A DNA stretch of 64,000 nucleotides from CAVWCQ01 sp963753545 (GCA_963753545.1 CAVWCQ010000008.1:186001-250000); one strand, 5' to 3'; shown: positions 9,224 through 17,939, counted from the first letter of the stretch. Numbers and translations: made by a program. The notes: generated from the letters alone by a model not told the origin.

Positions 9224-10681
9224 CTACCGGCCCGGAAGCTGGATGGGCTTAGGAGCGACAAGCTGCTGAAGCGGTGAAGCCTTGGCCGGATTGCTGCTTG
9301 GCGCAGTACCTCGCAGGTAGAGCGTGCCCATGTCGCTTTCAACAGCGCGCCCCGGCAGCCCGCCAAAGCCGCCGAGACCCGAGTTTCCAGCAGGCGCTTC
9401 TGGCTGGCCCGCGCTGAGCGTCACCGTATAATCGCCAGTTGTCGTGCCCTGGTCAATTCCGGCGCGGGTGACGATTACGGTGTAGAGTCCGGTTTCGGGC
9501 AGTCGCAGCGAGAGCTGCGCGTCTGTGCCATTCGCGCCACCGCCGCTGTCGTCATCCTCGGCAATGATCTGCTCGTTCGGATCCATGATGCCGACGTAGG
9601 CGTCCAGGCTGCCGTTTGCTGTGACCGTAACCGTGATCTCGTCGTTTGCGGTCCCGGTGAAGTTGAACAACTGGATATAGGCATCGTCCGTGATCGTGCC
9701 AGTCATCGTATCACCGGCAGCGATATCACTCACGTATAGGATCCCATTGTTCGCCGAGGTGTTCTTGTTATTATTTGTTGTTTTTTGCTGGTTGTTATTC
9801 TGCTGCTGTGTGCCCGTGTTGTCTGGCGCAACTACCATCAGAACGTAGGCCCCGGTTGTCTGGCCGTTCTGGACGCCAGAACGAGTCGCCGCGACATAGA
9901 AGGTACCTGCATCCGGGAATGTGATGTCAATCGCAGAGTCATACTGCGCCGCGCCTTCGATCTGCGCGCCGGAGTCGTCGTCCTGTGCCTGCACATCGCC
10001 GTTCTCGTTCAGCACCATCAGGTAGGGGTCGAGGCTGCTGCCATCTGCGAACATGGCCGCGATGATTTCATCTCCGGCCTGCACCTGAATCTCATAGATC
10101 TGCGCGAACATATCGTTGGTGATCTCGCCGGAGACCTGGTCGCCCACGGCAATAGCGCCCATCAGGTAAATACCCTGATCCAGCATCTGCGGTTCTGCTG
10201 CGTTGGTGTTGTTCGTAGCTTGCTGGTTGCTGATGTTCGACGTCGTTGAGCTAGGCCCGGAACCGCCTTCCAGTTGCAGGGTGTAAGAACCCTGGCTGGT
10301 GCCCGTGTCGAGGCCGTAGCGCGTCGCTACAATAATAAACGTGCCGGACGTCGCCAGATCGTACTCGATCTGAGCGTTCGAATTACCCGCGCTGTCATCG
10401 TCTTCAATCAGCACTTCTTCCGTCGCGGCGTCGATCAGGCCCAGGTAGGTATCGAGGCTGCCATCACCCGTCATGGTGATCAGCACGTGATCGCCGCGCG
10501 TGCCGTCAAATTGGTACAACTGGTAGTAAGTCTTGTTATCCAGTTGCCCATTAACACTATCACCATAGGCAATTGTCGTCGCGCCTGCGGCCCGAACCGG
10601 AGAGGATCCGGCAGGAACCATTGCCCACATCAACGTAACCACGACTGCCAGGACGATCAACTTTCTTGTAAAGCGCACCAT
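9224..10681 (-). CDS. Secreted triple PPC-domain protein (copy 2)
   Basis: The start at 10681 (MVRFTRKLIVLAVVV) is preceded by GGAGGAAA. A signal peptide ends near PVRAAG. There are three PPC domains with acidic loops IEDDDSAGNSNA, AQDDDSGAQIEG and AEDDDSGGGANGTD. An Asn/Gln/Thr-rich linker separates domains two and three. The C-terminus again has FGGLPGRAVESD and LYLRG and ends in LPGR; the middle of its repeat unit is diverged (SSNPAKASPL). It is more similar to copy 3 than to copy 1 in domains one and two. Confidence 0.85.
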   Translation of the reverse strand: MVRFTRKLIVLAVVVTLMWAMVPAGSSPVRAAGATTIAYGDSVNGQLDNKTYYQLYQFDGTRGDHVLITMTGDGSLDTYLGLIDAATEEVLIEDDDSAGNSNAQIEYDLATSGTFIIVATRYGLDTGTSQGSYTLQLEGGSGPSSTTSNISNQQATNNTNAAEPQMLDQGIYLMGAIAVGDQVSGEITNDMFAQIYEIQVQAGDEIIAAMFADGSSLDPYLMVLNENGDVQAQDDDSGAQIEGAAQYDSAIDITFPDAGTFYVAATRSGVQNGQTTGAYVLMVVAPDNTGTQQQNNNQQKTTNNNKNTSANNGILYVSDIAAGDTMTGTITDDAYIQLFNFTGTANDEITVTVTANGSLDAYVGIMDPNEQIIAEDDDSGGGANGTDAQLSLRLPETGLYTVIVTRAGIDQGTTTGDYTVTLSAGQPEAPAGNSGLGGFGGLPGRAVESDMGTLYLRGTAPSSNPAKASPLQQLVAPKPIQLPGR

Positions 10682-10834
10682 CTCTGTTTCCTCCGATTTG
10701 TGAACTTTATTCTGCGATAAACACGGCGGTAAATCCTTCGGGCCACTGGCAATTATAGAGTTGCGTTCAGCGAAGTGACCACTCAGGTATTGAGGCGTAT
10801 CCATCCATACGCCCCCCTCGAAAACGCCTTGCCA

Positions 10835-11170
10835 CCCTCCCCGTCATGGTGATCAACACATGATCGCCGCGAGTGCCATCGAACTGGTAAATCTTCTGCT
10901 GCCAACCTGTCCGATCACACTGCCAGAGTCATCAGGTTGCGAGAAAGACGCGTGGACACCATGAATGGCTTTCTCCAGGGATTCATGTGGACGATTTGTA
11001 GAACGATGAAAGCAGCGGCCCATTATCATTATAAAGATGAGCTTAATCGAGTTGCCAACCGTATTGGGAGGAAAACGGCAACAAGGCCGGAACATTAACA
11101 CTAGCCAGACAAATCCACTGGGGGTTTCCCCCGGAAGCATAAAACAAAGGGGGCGCATCCTCCCGGATAC
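10835..11170 (-). pseudogene. Debris of a fourth PPC gene copy
   Basis: Between copies 2 and 3, the minus strand at about 10840-10895 reads IYQFDGTRGDHVLITMTG, nearly identical to the first PPC domain of copy 2, preceded by a degraded GQVGS stretch (to about 10936). At 11119-11165 there is a second, broken version of the sequence around the copy 3 terminator (ggaagcataaaa followed by gggggcgca). No open frame joins them. This looks like a deleted tandem copy. Confidence 0.7.
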
Positions 11171-11238
11171 TCAGCGGCTCCGAGAGTTCGCTTAACTCAA
11201 TGGTTTCGGGGTATGAAGGGGATTTCCCCTGGAAGCAT

Positions 11239-11269
11239 AAAAAGGGGGCGCACCCATCCGTGCGCCCCC
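11239..11269 (-). terminator. Terminator of the third PPC-protein gene
   Basis: On the minus strand GGGGGCGCA, loop, TGCGCCCCC, then TTTTT. It is the strongest of the three related hairpins. Confidence 0.88.
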
Positions 11270-11296
11270 GAAGGAAACCGTGTTCAATTGTGCGAA

Positions 11297-12826
11297 CTAG
11301 TGACCGTGACTGTTCAGGTACGCCTGCAGCGGGGTCGCCTTGGCGGGATCATCGGTCTTGCCGAAGCCGCTCAGGTAGAAGCTTTCCGTCCCGGCCTGCA
11401 TGCTGCGTCCTGGCAAGGGGTCTTCCTGCGGCGGGTTCATGAACTGCTGAAGGGGGGTCGCCTTGGCGGGATCATCGGTCTTGCCGAAGCCGCGCAGATA
11501 GAATGTGCTCTGGTCGCCTGCGATTGCCCGACCCGGCAGTCCACCGAAGCCACCCAGGCCTTCGTTACCTTGTGGGGCAACTGGAGCGCCGCTGCTCAGA
11601 GTCAGGGTGAAGTCGCCCGACGTGGTCCCCTGGTCGATGCCAGAGCGGGTCACGATGATGGTATACTCGCCCGTTTCAGGCAGCTTGATCGAGATCTGTG
11701 CGTCGAGACCCTGCGCGCCACCCGCGCTGTCGTCGTCCTCGGCCAGGATGTTTCCATCGGCGTCCATGATACCCAGGTAGGTGTCCAGGCTGCCCGCGCC
11801 AACGGCGGTGATCGTCACCTGCTCGTTCGCGTTGCCAGCGAAGGAGTACAGCATGACGTAGTTGGTATTGTCAATGGTACCTGTCACGCTGTCGCCCATG
11901 TTCATCTCGCCCACGTACACGATACCATTGTTCTCTTCCTGCTGACCCTGCTGCTGGTTCTGCTGGTCAGTCTGCTGGCTCTGATCGGGCGCAACAACCA
12001 GGAGCGCGTAAGCACCTGAAGACTGTCCCTGTCCCACACCAGCGCGGGTCGCGGCGACGTAGTAGGTGCCAGCATCGGGAAGCGTGATATCAATCACGGC
12101 GTCGTAGCGGCCAGCGCCTTCAATACCTGCGCCGGAGTCATCATCTTCGGCCAGCACATCGCCATTTGCATTCATAACGATCAGGTAGGGATCGAGGTTG
12201 CTGCCGTCAGCGAACATGCCAACGATCAATTCTGTTCCGGCTTCGACCTGGATCTCGTAGAGCTGCGCGAACATATCATTCGTGATTTCGCCCGATACCT
12301 GATCACCCATTGCGATGGTGCCCATCAGGTAGATACCCTGGTCCAGCATTTCGGGCTGACCAGTAGTCTGCTGGTTGCTGACATTGGTCGTCGTCGAGCC
12401 AGGACCCTTGCCGCCCTGTAGTTCCAGCGTGAAGCTGCCCGTGCTGGTGCCCGTATCAAGGCCGTAGCGGGTCGCGACGATAATATAGGAGCCGTCAGCG
12501 GGCAGGCTGAATTCGATGAGCGCGTTGGAATTGCCAGCGCTGTCGTCATCCTCGACCAGCACTTCTTCCGATGCCCCGTCGATCAGGCCCAGGTAGGGGT
12601 CCAGGCTGCCGTCGCCTGTCATAGTGATGGTCACGCGATCACCGCGCGCACCGTCGAACTGGTACAACTGGTAATAGGTCTTGGCGGTAATCTGCCCGGT
12701 CACGGTGTCACCATAGGCGATGACGCCGCTGCCCGCAGCTTTGACATTCGCCGCGGCTGGAACCAGTGCCAGCATCAGCGCGGCTACAATTGCCAATACG
12801 ACGAACTTACGAGACAAGGATAACAT
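11297..12826 (-). CDS. Secreted triple PPC-domain protein (copy 3, double C-terminal repeat)
   Basis: A 509-residue protein with a signal peptide (MLSLSRKFVVLAIVAALMLA, cut near VKAAG) and GGAGGGAAA before the ATG. It has three PPC domains with loops VEDDDSAGNSNA, AEDDDSGAGIEG and AEDDDSAGGAQGLD, and a Gln-rich linker (QQTDQQNQQQGQQ) between domains two and three. The C-terminus contains two full copies of a 41-residue unit beginning LPGR and containing GFGKTDDPAKATPLQ, where the paralogues have one unit plus a terminal LPGR. It is the first gene of the cluster in transcription order. Confidence 0.86.
   Translation of the reverse strand: MLSLSRKFVVLAIVAALMLALVPAAANVKAAGSGVIAYGDTVTGQITAKTYYQLYQFDGARGDRVTITMTGDGSLDPYLGLIDGASEEVLVEDDDSAGNSNALIEFSLPADGSYIIVATRYGLDTGTSTGSFTLELQGGKGPGSTTTNVSNQQTTGQPEMLDQGIYLMGTIAMGDQVSGEITNDMFAQLYEIQVEAGTELIVGMFADGSNLDPYLIVMNANGDVLAEDDDSGAGIEGAGRYDAVIDITLPDAGTYYVAATRAGVGQGQSSGAYALLVVAPDQSQQTDQQNQQQGQQEENNGIVYVGEMNMGDSVTGTIDNTNYVMLYSFAGNANEQVTITAVGAGSLDTYLGIMDADGNILAEDDDSAGGAQGLDAQISIKLPETGEYTIIVTRSGIDQGTTSGDFTLTLSSGAPVAPQGNEGLGGFGGLPGRAIAGDQSTFYLRGFGKTDDPAKATPLQQFMNPPQEDPLPGRSMQAGTESFYLSGFGKTDDPAKATPLQAYLNSHGH
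11331..11493 (-). repeat. In-frame tandem repeat encoding the TDDPAKATPLQ unit
   Basis: The same 40 bases occur at 11331-11370 and 11454-11493, 123 bases (41 codons) apart. The perfect match inside a more diverged unit indicates recent duplication or conversion. Confidence 0.85.
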
Positions 12827-13168
12827 GGGTGTTTCCCTCCAACTCCGTGTTTAGCGAACGATCATGCACTGGCGGTATTCTCTCTGACTGCGGGTTTCAT
12901 TATACAACCGCCGCCATTCCCTCACCTGTGCACGGCCTCCCGGTTTACCCGGTCGGACAACCAACAATCTGCCCTCAGTATCAGCCCGGCGCGTGACTAC
13001 AGCGTGACCAACTGCGTGACCATCCATCCCTATACGTTTTTTTGCAGGTTTTTTATTTTGTCTGAAGGGGCGCGATCTTCAGGCTAACCCTCGATTTTCG
13101 GGGGGATAAGCCGCAAAGAAAGCGACTATACTTAGATCAAGGGGTTTTATTGGTAAGTGAGGTGACTT
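12827..13168. other. Divergent intergenic region with phased GCGTGAC repeats
   Basis: The gap lies between PPC copy 3 (minus strand) and the CoiA-like gene (plus strand). A minus-strand TATAAT lies at 12899-12904. GCGTGAC occurs at 12991, 13002 and 13014, roughly one helical turn apart, which could be a regulator site. No coding potential is seen. Confidence 0.35.
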
Positions 13169-14200
13169 ATGCAGCGGCGACGAACCGGGGAATACTCGGC
13201 AACACTTTACCCACAATACGAATGGGCGCTGGACCCAACCGGCGTTCCGGTTCCCATTGGCAAAGCTGTGCGAGGAGCCAGTTATATCTGCCCCCTCTGC
13301 CAGCGCCGGATGATTGCCCGGCTGGGCAGCCAGAAACAGCATCATTTTGCGCACGAGGAATGGAGCGACTGCCCGCCCGACGAAGTCGCTCGCGCAGCCG
13401 CAGCAAAATGGCTGACCCTCCACCTGCAAGACTGCCTGGATGCCCGTAAGCAGATTGTCAGCACGTGGCAATGCCCCCTCTGCGAGCAGACGCACACCGC
13501 CGATCTCTTAAACGGCGTGGCGAAGGTTGAACAGAACTACAGCCATGACGGCGTGCTGACCGATGTCGCCCTGCTGGATCGCGGCGGCAAGGTCCGGCTG
13601 GCGATTCTGCTGAAACAGCCGAGCAGCGAGGCGCTGCAGATTTATCTGAACTGTCTGATCCCGGTGATTCTGATCGATGAGCAGACGATCCGTGACCGGA
13701 TGCGTGACCTGCCGACTCTGCTCGGTGGCGCGACGATCCTGGGAGGGATGTGCACCACGCAGCAGGCTGCTGCTGCCAACGGTGTGATCACGAGCGTACC
13801 CGATCTACGAAAGGTCCTGATCGCCGCCGCGACCCGCTCCCCCTACTATTTTTATGGGCCGTTGGAGCGCGAGAATGATCTGCCACATGTGTTGACGCTG
13901 TGGGATCAGAAGCTGTGGCTCCCCCTGCCTCACTGGCAGCGGGCGATGGGCAGTTACGAGCGCCACAAGCTTGATCCAAAGCTGCAAATCTGGCTGCACG
14001 ATATCGCCCAGCCCGATCACTCGACGCTGATGATGTATTTCGTCGTGTCGGGCGGCGGGTTGGCGGTTGCCGGGCGGCGGTTTGCCCCCGGTGAGCCGAT
14101 CCAGGTCGATATGCGGGGTGTGCCGCGTATCGCCAATCCATCTGCCAATTCGATTGCGCGCGCCCTTGCCGAACCGAAGCCCTCGCGCCTCCCCCGGTGA
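13169..14200 (+). CDS. CoiA-like zinc-finger/nuclease-fold protein
   Basis: A 343-residue protein. The N-terminus matches the CoiA zinc finger: YICPLCQRRM (Cys41, Cys44) followed by QKQHHFAHEE, including the FAH signature. A second Cys pair is at WQCPLCEQTH. Then comes a nuclease-fold core (GVLTDVALLDRGGKVRLAIL). In CoiA proteins the core strand normally carries the catalytic Glu (AIEFQ); here that position reads AILLKQ, so the acidic residue appears replaced. CoiA is a competence-induced protein acting on incoming DNA in Gram-positives; this homologue may be a non-catalytic derivative. I see no competence genes nearby. Confidence 0.7.
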   Translation: MQRRRTGEYSATLYPQYEWALDPTGVPVPIGKAVRGASYICPLCQRRMIARLGSQKQHHFAHEEWSDCPPDEVARAAAAKWLTLHLQDCLDARKQIVSTWQCPLCEQTHTADLLNGVAKVEQNYSHDGVLTDVALLDRGGKVRLAILLKQPSSEALQIYLNCLIPVILIDEQTIRDRMRDLPTLLGGATILGGMCTTQQAAAANGVITSVPDLRKVLIAAATRSPYYFYGPLERENDLPHVLTLWDQKLWLPLPHWQRAMGSYERHKLDPKLQIWLHDIAQPDHSTLMMYFVVSGGGLAVAGRRFAPGEPIQVDMRGVPRIANPSANSIARALAEPKPSRLPR

Positions 14201-14227
14201 GCGAGGCGGCAACCTTTCCGTTTCTGT

Positions 14228-14254
14228 AGGGGCGCTGCTTGCTGCGCCCTTTTT
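14228..14254 (+). terminator. Terminator after the CoiA-like gene
   Basis: GGGCGC, loop TGCTTGCT, GCGCCC, then TTTTT. It sits inside a TGTAGGGGC-type palindrome. Confidence 0.75.
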
Positions 14255-14781
14255 GTTGGTGCAGTTCGCTCTATGCTAATAAACTTTCCGAAAAAATTAG
14301 TTGATCACTATTTCGTCGTGAGGTGTCCGCTACCCCCCCCTTTTCGGTTTCACGACTAACCATTCTCTAACCGCGTGCCTACTTTCAAAATCGCCCCATT
14401 TTGAGAGACGGGTATTACAGACATCGGCTAGGGGCTGTTATGAACTTTTCGAGCTGTCCCATAAAGATACGCTGAAAAATAAGCGTTGTGGTTCGCGGGG
14501 GGAAGGGGGGAACGACATTAAAAAGTGCATAACACGCTCTAAACGCCTCGCTGCATGAGGTTGCATTTAGCTCCCTCTCTCCACACGCGGAGAAGAGAGA
14601 ACATCTAATAATAGCACATATGTTCTATTTGTGTCAATAACCCCGGCAAAATTGCTCAGGCGTACAGGCGTATGAGGATCGGCAGAGGTTTTCATCGCAC
14701 CCGGCACATCTAGGAGCGCGCAAAATTTCCTATACTGCTAAGAGATAACGTGACTGTCTCTCAGCAAAGGAAGTTTCATCC
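14255..14781. other. Long intergenic region before the ferredoxin gene
   Basis: About 530 bases without a convincing gene. It contains the dispersed repeat at 14426-14542. TATACT at about 14731-14736 is a possible -10 for the downstream gene, and AAAGGAAG precedes its ATG. Confidence 0.5.
14426..14542 (+). repeat. Dispersed repeat family A, copy 1
   Basis: This begins ggctaggggctgttatgaac and ends gtgcataacacgctcta. Related copies lie at 15716-15887 (same orientation) and 62341-62470 (opposite). This copy lacks the internal hairpin found in the other two. Confidence 0.75.
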
Positions 14782-15699
14782 ATGCGAAAAGTTCTGTTAC
14801 TTCTGGGCGGTTTGCTGGCGGCTCTGTGGATCAGCGGGGAGCGGGGTAACCTGATCCTGCCTTCCACAAAAAAAATGATTAAAGAAGGCGGATGGCGCTA
14901 CGTGCTCAGTACACGCTTCTGGCACGCTTATTTTTACGGTCGATGGACCAACCAGTATATTGGCTGGTCGGTCAAATATGTTTTGCCAAACACGCACCCC
15001 ATTCCCAATAACAACCAGTGGGCCGATGAATATCACGGGAAGGTGATTCCCACCGAACTGGCGAAGGCGCTGGTGTCCGTTAATGAGCCGATCTGCCTGA
15101 AGGAGATGGGCGAGCAGTTGATCCCCTATCCCACCGCCAGAAATCTGATCCTGGAAGCGTCGCCGGAGATTGTCGCGTATGAATGCGGCTGCCGCCATTC
15201 CCGCGAGAATCCGTGCCAGCCGACGCAGGTCTGCATGATCGTCGGGCAGCCCTGGGTCGATTTTGTAATGGAGCATAACCCGGACAGCAGCCGCAAGCTG
15301 ACTCGCGAGGAAGCTGTCCAACTGTTGGAAGAGGAACACCAGCGCGGACACATGCACGCGGCCTATTTTAAGGACGTGATGCACGAGCGCTTCTATGCGA
15401 TCTGCAACTGCTGCAAGTGCTGCTGCGCGGGACTGGAATCGATGCGGCACGGCGTGCCGATGGTCATTTCGTCGGGCTACGTGGCGCAGGTCAACGCGGC
15501 GCAGTGCAAAGCGTGCCGCACCTGCGAACATGCCTGCCCGTTCGAGGCGATCCACGTCAACGGGGCGGCGGCGGTGAATTGGGAGAAGTGCATGGGCTGC
15601 GGCGTGTGCGAGGGGCAGTGCCCGAACGGGGCGATCTCGCTGGTGCTGGATGATCGCAAGGGCCAGCCGCTCGACGTGCGGACGCTGGGCAACAGTTAG
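14782..15699 (+). CDS. Ferredoxin-type 4Fe-4S protein with extra Cys clusters
   Basis: A 305-residue protein. An N-terminal hydrophobic segment (VLLLLGGLLAALWIS) may anchor it. The C-terminus has two classical 4Fe-4S motifs, CKACRTCEHACP and CMGCGVCEGQCP. Before them are additional Cys groups, YECGCRHSRENPCQP with a later Cys, and CNCCKCCCAG, which could bind further clusters or a metal. It is probably a membrane-associated electron carrier; its partner is not encoded nearby. The gene stands alone between two direct copies of repeat family A. Confidence 0.82.
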   Translation: MRKVLLLLGGLLAALWISGERGNLILPSTKKMIKEGGWRYVLSTRFWHAYFYGRWTNQYIGWSVKYVLPNTHPIPNNNQWADEYHGKVIPTELAKALVSVNEPICLKEMGEQLIPYPTARNLILEASPEIVAYECGCRHSRENPCQPTQVCMIVGQPWVDFVMEHNPDSSRKLTREEAVQLLEEEHQRGHMHAAYFKDVMHERFYAICNCCKCCCAGLESMRHGVPMVISSGYVAQVNAAQCKACRTCEHACPFEAIHVNGAAAVNWEKCMGCGVCEGQCPNGAISLVLDDRKGQPLDVRTLGNS

Positions 15700-15715
15700 A
15701 AGCTGTCAGGAACTT

Positions 15716-15887
15716 GGCTAGCGGCTGCTATGAACTATGCAAGTGAGTTTACAAGCCAAACCGTAGATAGCTGGCTCAAAAATAGACATTGTGGACCGCG
15801 AGCGGGCCCTCATCCCCTGCCCCTTCCCCCACAGCTTCGCGGGGGGAAGGGGAAAACGACCCTAAAAAAGTGCATAACGCGCTCTAG
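15716..15887 (+). repeat. Dispersed repeat family A, copy 2
   Basis: It starts ggctagcggctgctatgaac and ends gtgcataacgcgctcta. An internal stem, CCCTTCCCCC against GGGGGGAAGG, surrounds acagcttcgc. The 5' half diverges from copies 1 and 3. Confidence 0.75.
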
Positions 15888-15930
15888 CGATTTTGAGGGC
15901 TGGTTATCCCCTACAAAGTCCTGTTTTTTG

Positions 15931-15957
15931 GTGGGGCGTATCATCCACTATACGCCC
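15931..15957. repeat. Inverted repeat between ferredoxin and lipoprotein genes
   Basis: GGGGCGTAT and ATACGCCCC with an 8-base loop. No T-run follows on either strand, so it is only a weak terminator candidate for the convergent genes. Confidence 0.45.
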
Positions 15958-15978
15958 CATTATCCCCTCTTGCGCGCC

Positions 15979-16542
15979 TTAGCCGAGCTTACTCCCATCG
16001 ACGGACACGCTGTCCACAATCGCCAGGATGGTCGCTTTATCCTTGGCGAAGGCATCTTTGTCGGATGCGCTAAACGTCAGCATGATCGTTTGCCCGTTGG
16101 TGAGCACTCCCAGGACATAACCGTAGCCCATGCCACTATCCGAATAATCGCCTTCGGCCTTCACTGCCGGGCTGCCGTTGATCTCAAATTTCTCGACATT
16201 GCTCATTTTCCCGCCGCCCGACTCAAATGTGCTGAGCAGTCCATCGGCATCGGGCGTCAGGCCGGCAGAGAGCGGCCCCCAGGCGACATAGGCCTTCACG
16301 CCCGATTTCAGGGTGATCTGGCCAAACCGTGCCTGTTCTACCTGGCTGCCGTCAAAGGTCGCATCGGCGGGCAGTTTGAAGGTCAGCGCACCATTGAAGG
16401 TCGTGATTTCCTGACTTAACTCCGCGGCGGGCGCGCCTTTATCGTCGTTGTCTTTTTTGTCTTTGTCGTCATCTCCACCACAGGCGGCAAGCAGAAGCGC
16501 CAGGAGGAGCATCCCCAAAACGACGTGTTTGAGCGCAGACAT
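15979..16542 (-). CDS. Secreted lipoprotein of unknown function
   Basis: A 187-residue protein with a lipoprotein signal (VVLGMLLLALLLAACGG), lipidated at the Cys of LAAC, then the spacer GGDDDKDKKDNDDK shared in style with the lipoprotein at 4380-5072. The remaining 140 residues look like a PsbP/DcrB-like alpha/beta domain (TFKLPADATF near the start, ILAIVDSVSVDG at the end); this fold guess is weak. AAGGAAAT precedes the ATG. It lies just downstream of the WXG100 operon on the same strand and could be part of it. Confidence 0.78.
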   Translation of the reverse strand: MSALKHVVLGMLLLALLLAACGGDDDKDKKDNDDKGAPAAELSQEITTFNGALTFKLPADATFDGSQVEQARFGQITLKSGVKAYVAWGPLSAGLTPDADGLLSTFESGGGKMSNVEKFEINGSPAVKAEGDYSDSGMGYGYVLGVLTNGQTIMLTFSASDKDAFAKDKATILAIVDSVSVDGSKLG

Positions 16543-16641
16543 GGTTGGATTTCCTTTGTTGGTTGCAGTGGATCGCGAAAAGAGGAGGTGGGGCGCAGTA
16601 TCGATCCACGCCCCGGCACCATATCCCCCGATAGTGATGCT

Positions 16642-16938
16642 CTAGTTGTCGAAGCGCGCCGCCATGCCGGGATCAACATCGCCCTTCATATCGCGCAGAG
16701 TGGCATTGACCGATGCGTTTAACTGGCGCGCCATGGCCATATCTCCCCTGATATGTTTTTGGACTTCTTCGATCATCTCGATGGCTACCCGACCTGCTCT
16801 CCCAAGCAGCAGGCCGCCCTCGAGTTGCTGGCGCATTGCATTCAAATTGCCGTTAATGCGTTGGAATTCACCATAGGCGGCATTCAGAGCGTTGGAGGCT
16901 TCTTCCAACGCCGCATAAGACATCGCAAAATCAGGCAT
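16642..16938 (-). CDS. WXG100-like small helical protein
   Basis: A 98-residue protein of two long helices with a central turn. The usual Trp-X-Gly turn is replaced by LLLGRAG. Acidic and Ala-rich helices (SNALNAAYGEFQRINGNL; QLNASVNATLRDMKG) fit the WXG100/ESAT-6 fold. It is the last of eight such genes in one minus-strand series, each with its own ribosome site. Confidence 0.7.
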   Translation of the reverse strand: MPDFAMSYAALEEASNALNAAYGEFQRINGNLNAMRQQLEGGLLLGRAGRVAIEMIEEVQKHIRGDMAMARQLNASVNATLRDMKGDVDPGMAARFDN

Positions 16939-16961
16939 TCGATTATCTCCCTTATTCCAGA

Positions 16962-17258
16962 TTACTCATCAATGACACTGTCGATGTCATTCATGTTTTG
17001 AATGGCGATCTCGGCGGCACGATCGAAGCGATCATGCAGTTCATTGAATCCCAGACCAAGCTGCTTGATGCGGAACAAAAGGTCATTTGCTCCGCTAACA
17101 AAAGCCCCTGCGCCCTCACCCGTCCAGGCTCCCCCTTGAACCGCTTTGACGGCGTTTTGCAGGCGAACGTAAACAGGAGTAAGGATTTCGCCCTGTTTGA
17201 CCATTCTGTCCGCCACAGCCTCGAATTCCTCGGCAGGACCAAACTTGAAGTCAACCAT
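16962..17258 (-). CDS. WXG100 family protein
   Basis: A 98-residue helical hairpin with the turn motif GGAWTGEGA at mid-length, as in ESAT-6/WXG100 proteins. No signal peptide. Such proteins are exported as dimers by type VII (FtsK/SpoIIIE-type EccC) systems; no such ATPase is in this window. Confidence 0.82.
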   Translation of the reverse strand: MVDFKFGPAEEFEAVADRMVKQGEILTPVYVRLQNAVKAVQGGAWTGEGAGAFVSGANDLLFRIKQLGLGFNELHDRFDRAAEIAIQNMNDIDSVIDE

Positions 17259-17279
17259 TTGTTTTTATCCTTTATCTCG

Positions 17280-17573
17280 CTAAACGCTAGGAATGCTCTG
17301 CTTGGCTTTGCCATCGGCCTCTTTCATCACTTGCAGAGTTTGCCGCAGCGCCGCATCGAAATCCGCCAAAAGATTACAGTAGGTATCAACGAACTTGATA
17401 TCGGCTGTGAGCCGCTCGATGAAATGATTGGCTGTTTCGCCGGTCCAGATTCCGCCTTCAATATCCGCCTGAACACTGCTTAGCGTTTGGCTACAGCCGA
17501 GAAAGGACGAATACGCTGGGCCAAGGGCAGATATTGCTGTCTGGAGTACCTGATATTCGACTTTTACATCCAT
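17280..17573 (-). CDS. WXG100 family protein
   Basis: A 97-residue helical hairpin with EGGIWTGETANHF at the turn. Two Cys residues (FLGCSQ and TYCNLL) flank the turn. It is separated from its neighbours by only 2-21 bases, consistent with one transcript. Confidence 0.82.
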   Translation of the reverse strand: MDVKVEYQVLQTAISALGPAYSSFLGCSQTLSSVQADIEGGIWTGETANHFIERLTADIKFVDTYCNLLADFDAALRQTLQVMKEADGKAKQSIPSV

Positions 17574-17575
17574 TG

Positions 17576-17926
17576 TTATGCCCCTGTCTCACCACCGACA
17601 TCGGGTGGCAAATCGAATTCGGCTGTGTTCTGAAAGATAATTTGCGCCATGTGATCATCTTCCGCCGAAACATACTGGCTGATTAGACCCATCTTGCCGG
17701 ACAACTTTTCCAGTTCAATGCTCACCAACATCCCACCGCCGAGCAGGGGCGGCCAGGTAGCCAGGATCTGGCCTGCCGCCTGACCTTTTAAAGTGGCGAG
17801 CACAGCGTCCATCGCAGCGCGTAACTTGGCGTGGGACTCTCGTGCTTCGTCGGCAACTGCCTGAAGTTTTTTCGACGCAGCTTCCATGCCGTCGTATTCC
17901 ATACTGATTTGCGTATTGTTGCCCAT
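17576..17926 (-). CDS. WXG100-like small protein
   Basis: The start at 17926 (MGNNTQISMEYDGM) has GGAGC upstream; a longer in-frame extension has no ribosome site. It is 116 residues. The first helix (ASKKLQAVADEARESHAKLR) and second helix match the family, but the turn region is expanded (LATWPPLLGGGM) and has no WxG. The C-terminal DLPPDVGGETGA tail is acidic. Confidence 0.68.
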   Translation of the reverse strand: MGNNTQISMEYDGMEAASKKLQAVADEARESHAKLRAAMDAVLATLKGQAAGQILATWPPLLGGGMLVSIELEKLSGKMGLISQYVSAEDDHMAQIIFQNTAEFDLPPDVGGETGA

Positions 17927-17939
17927 GACTGCTCCTGAA

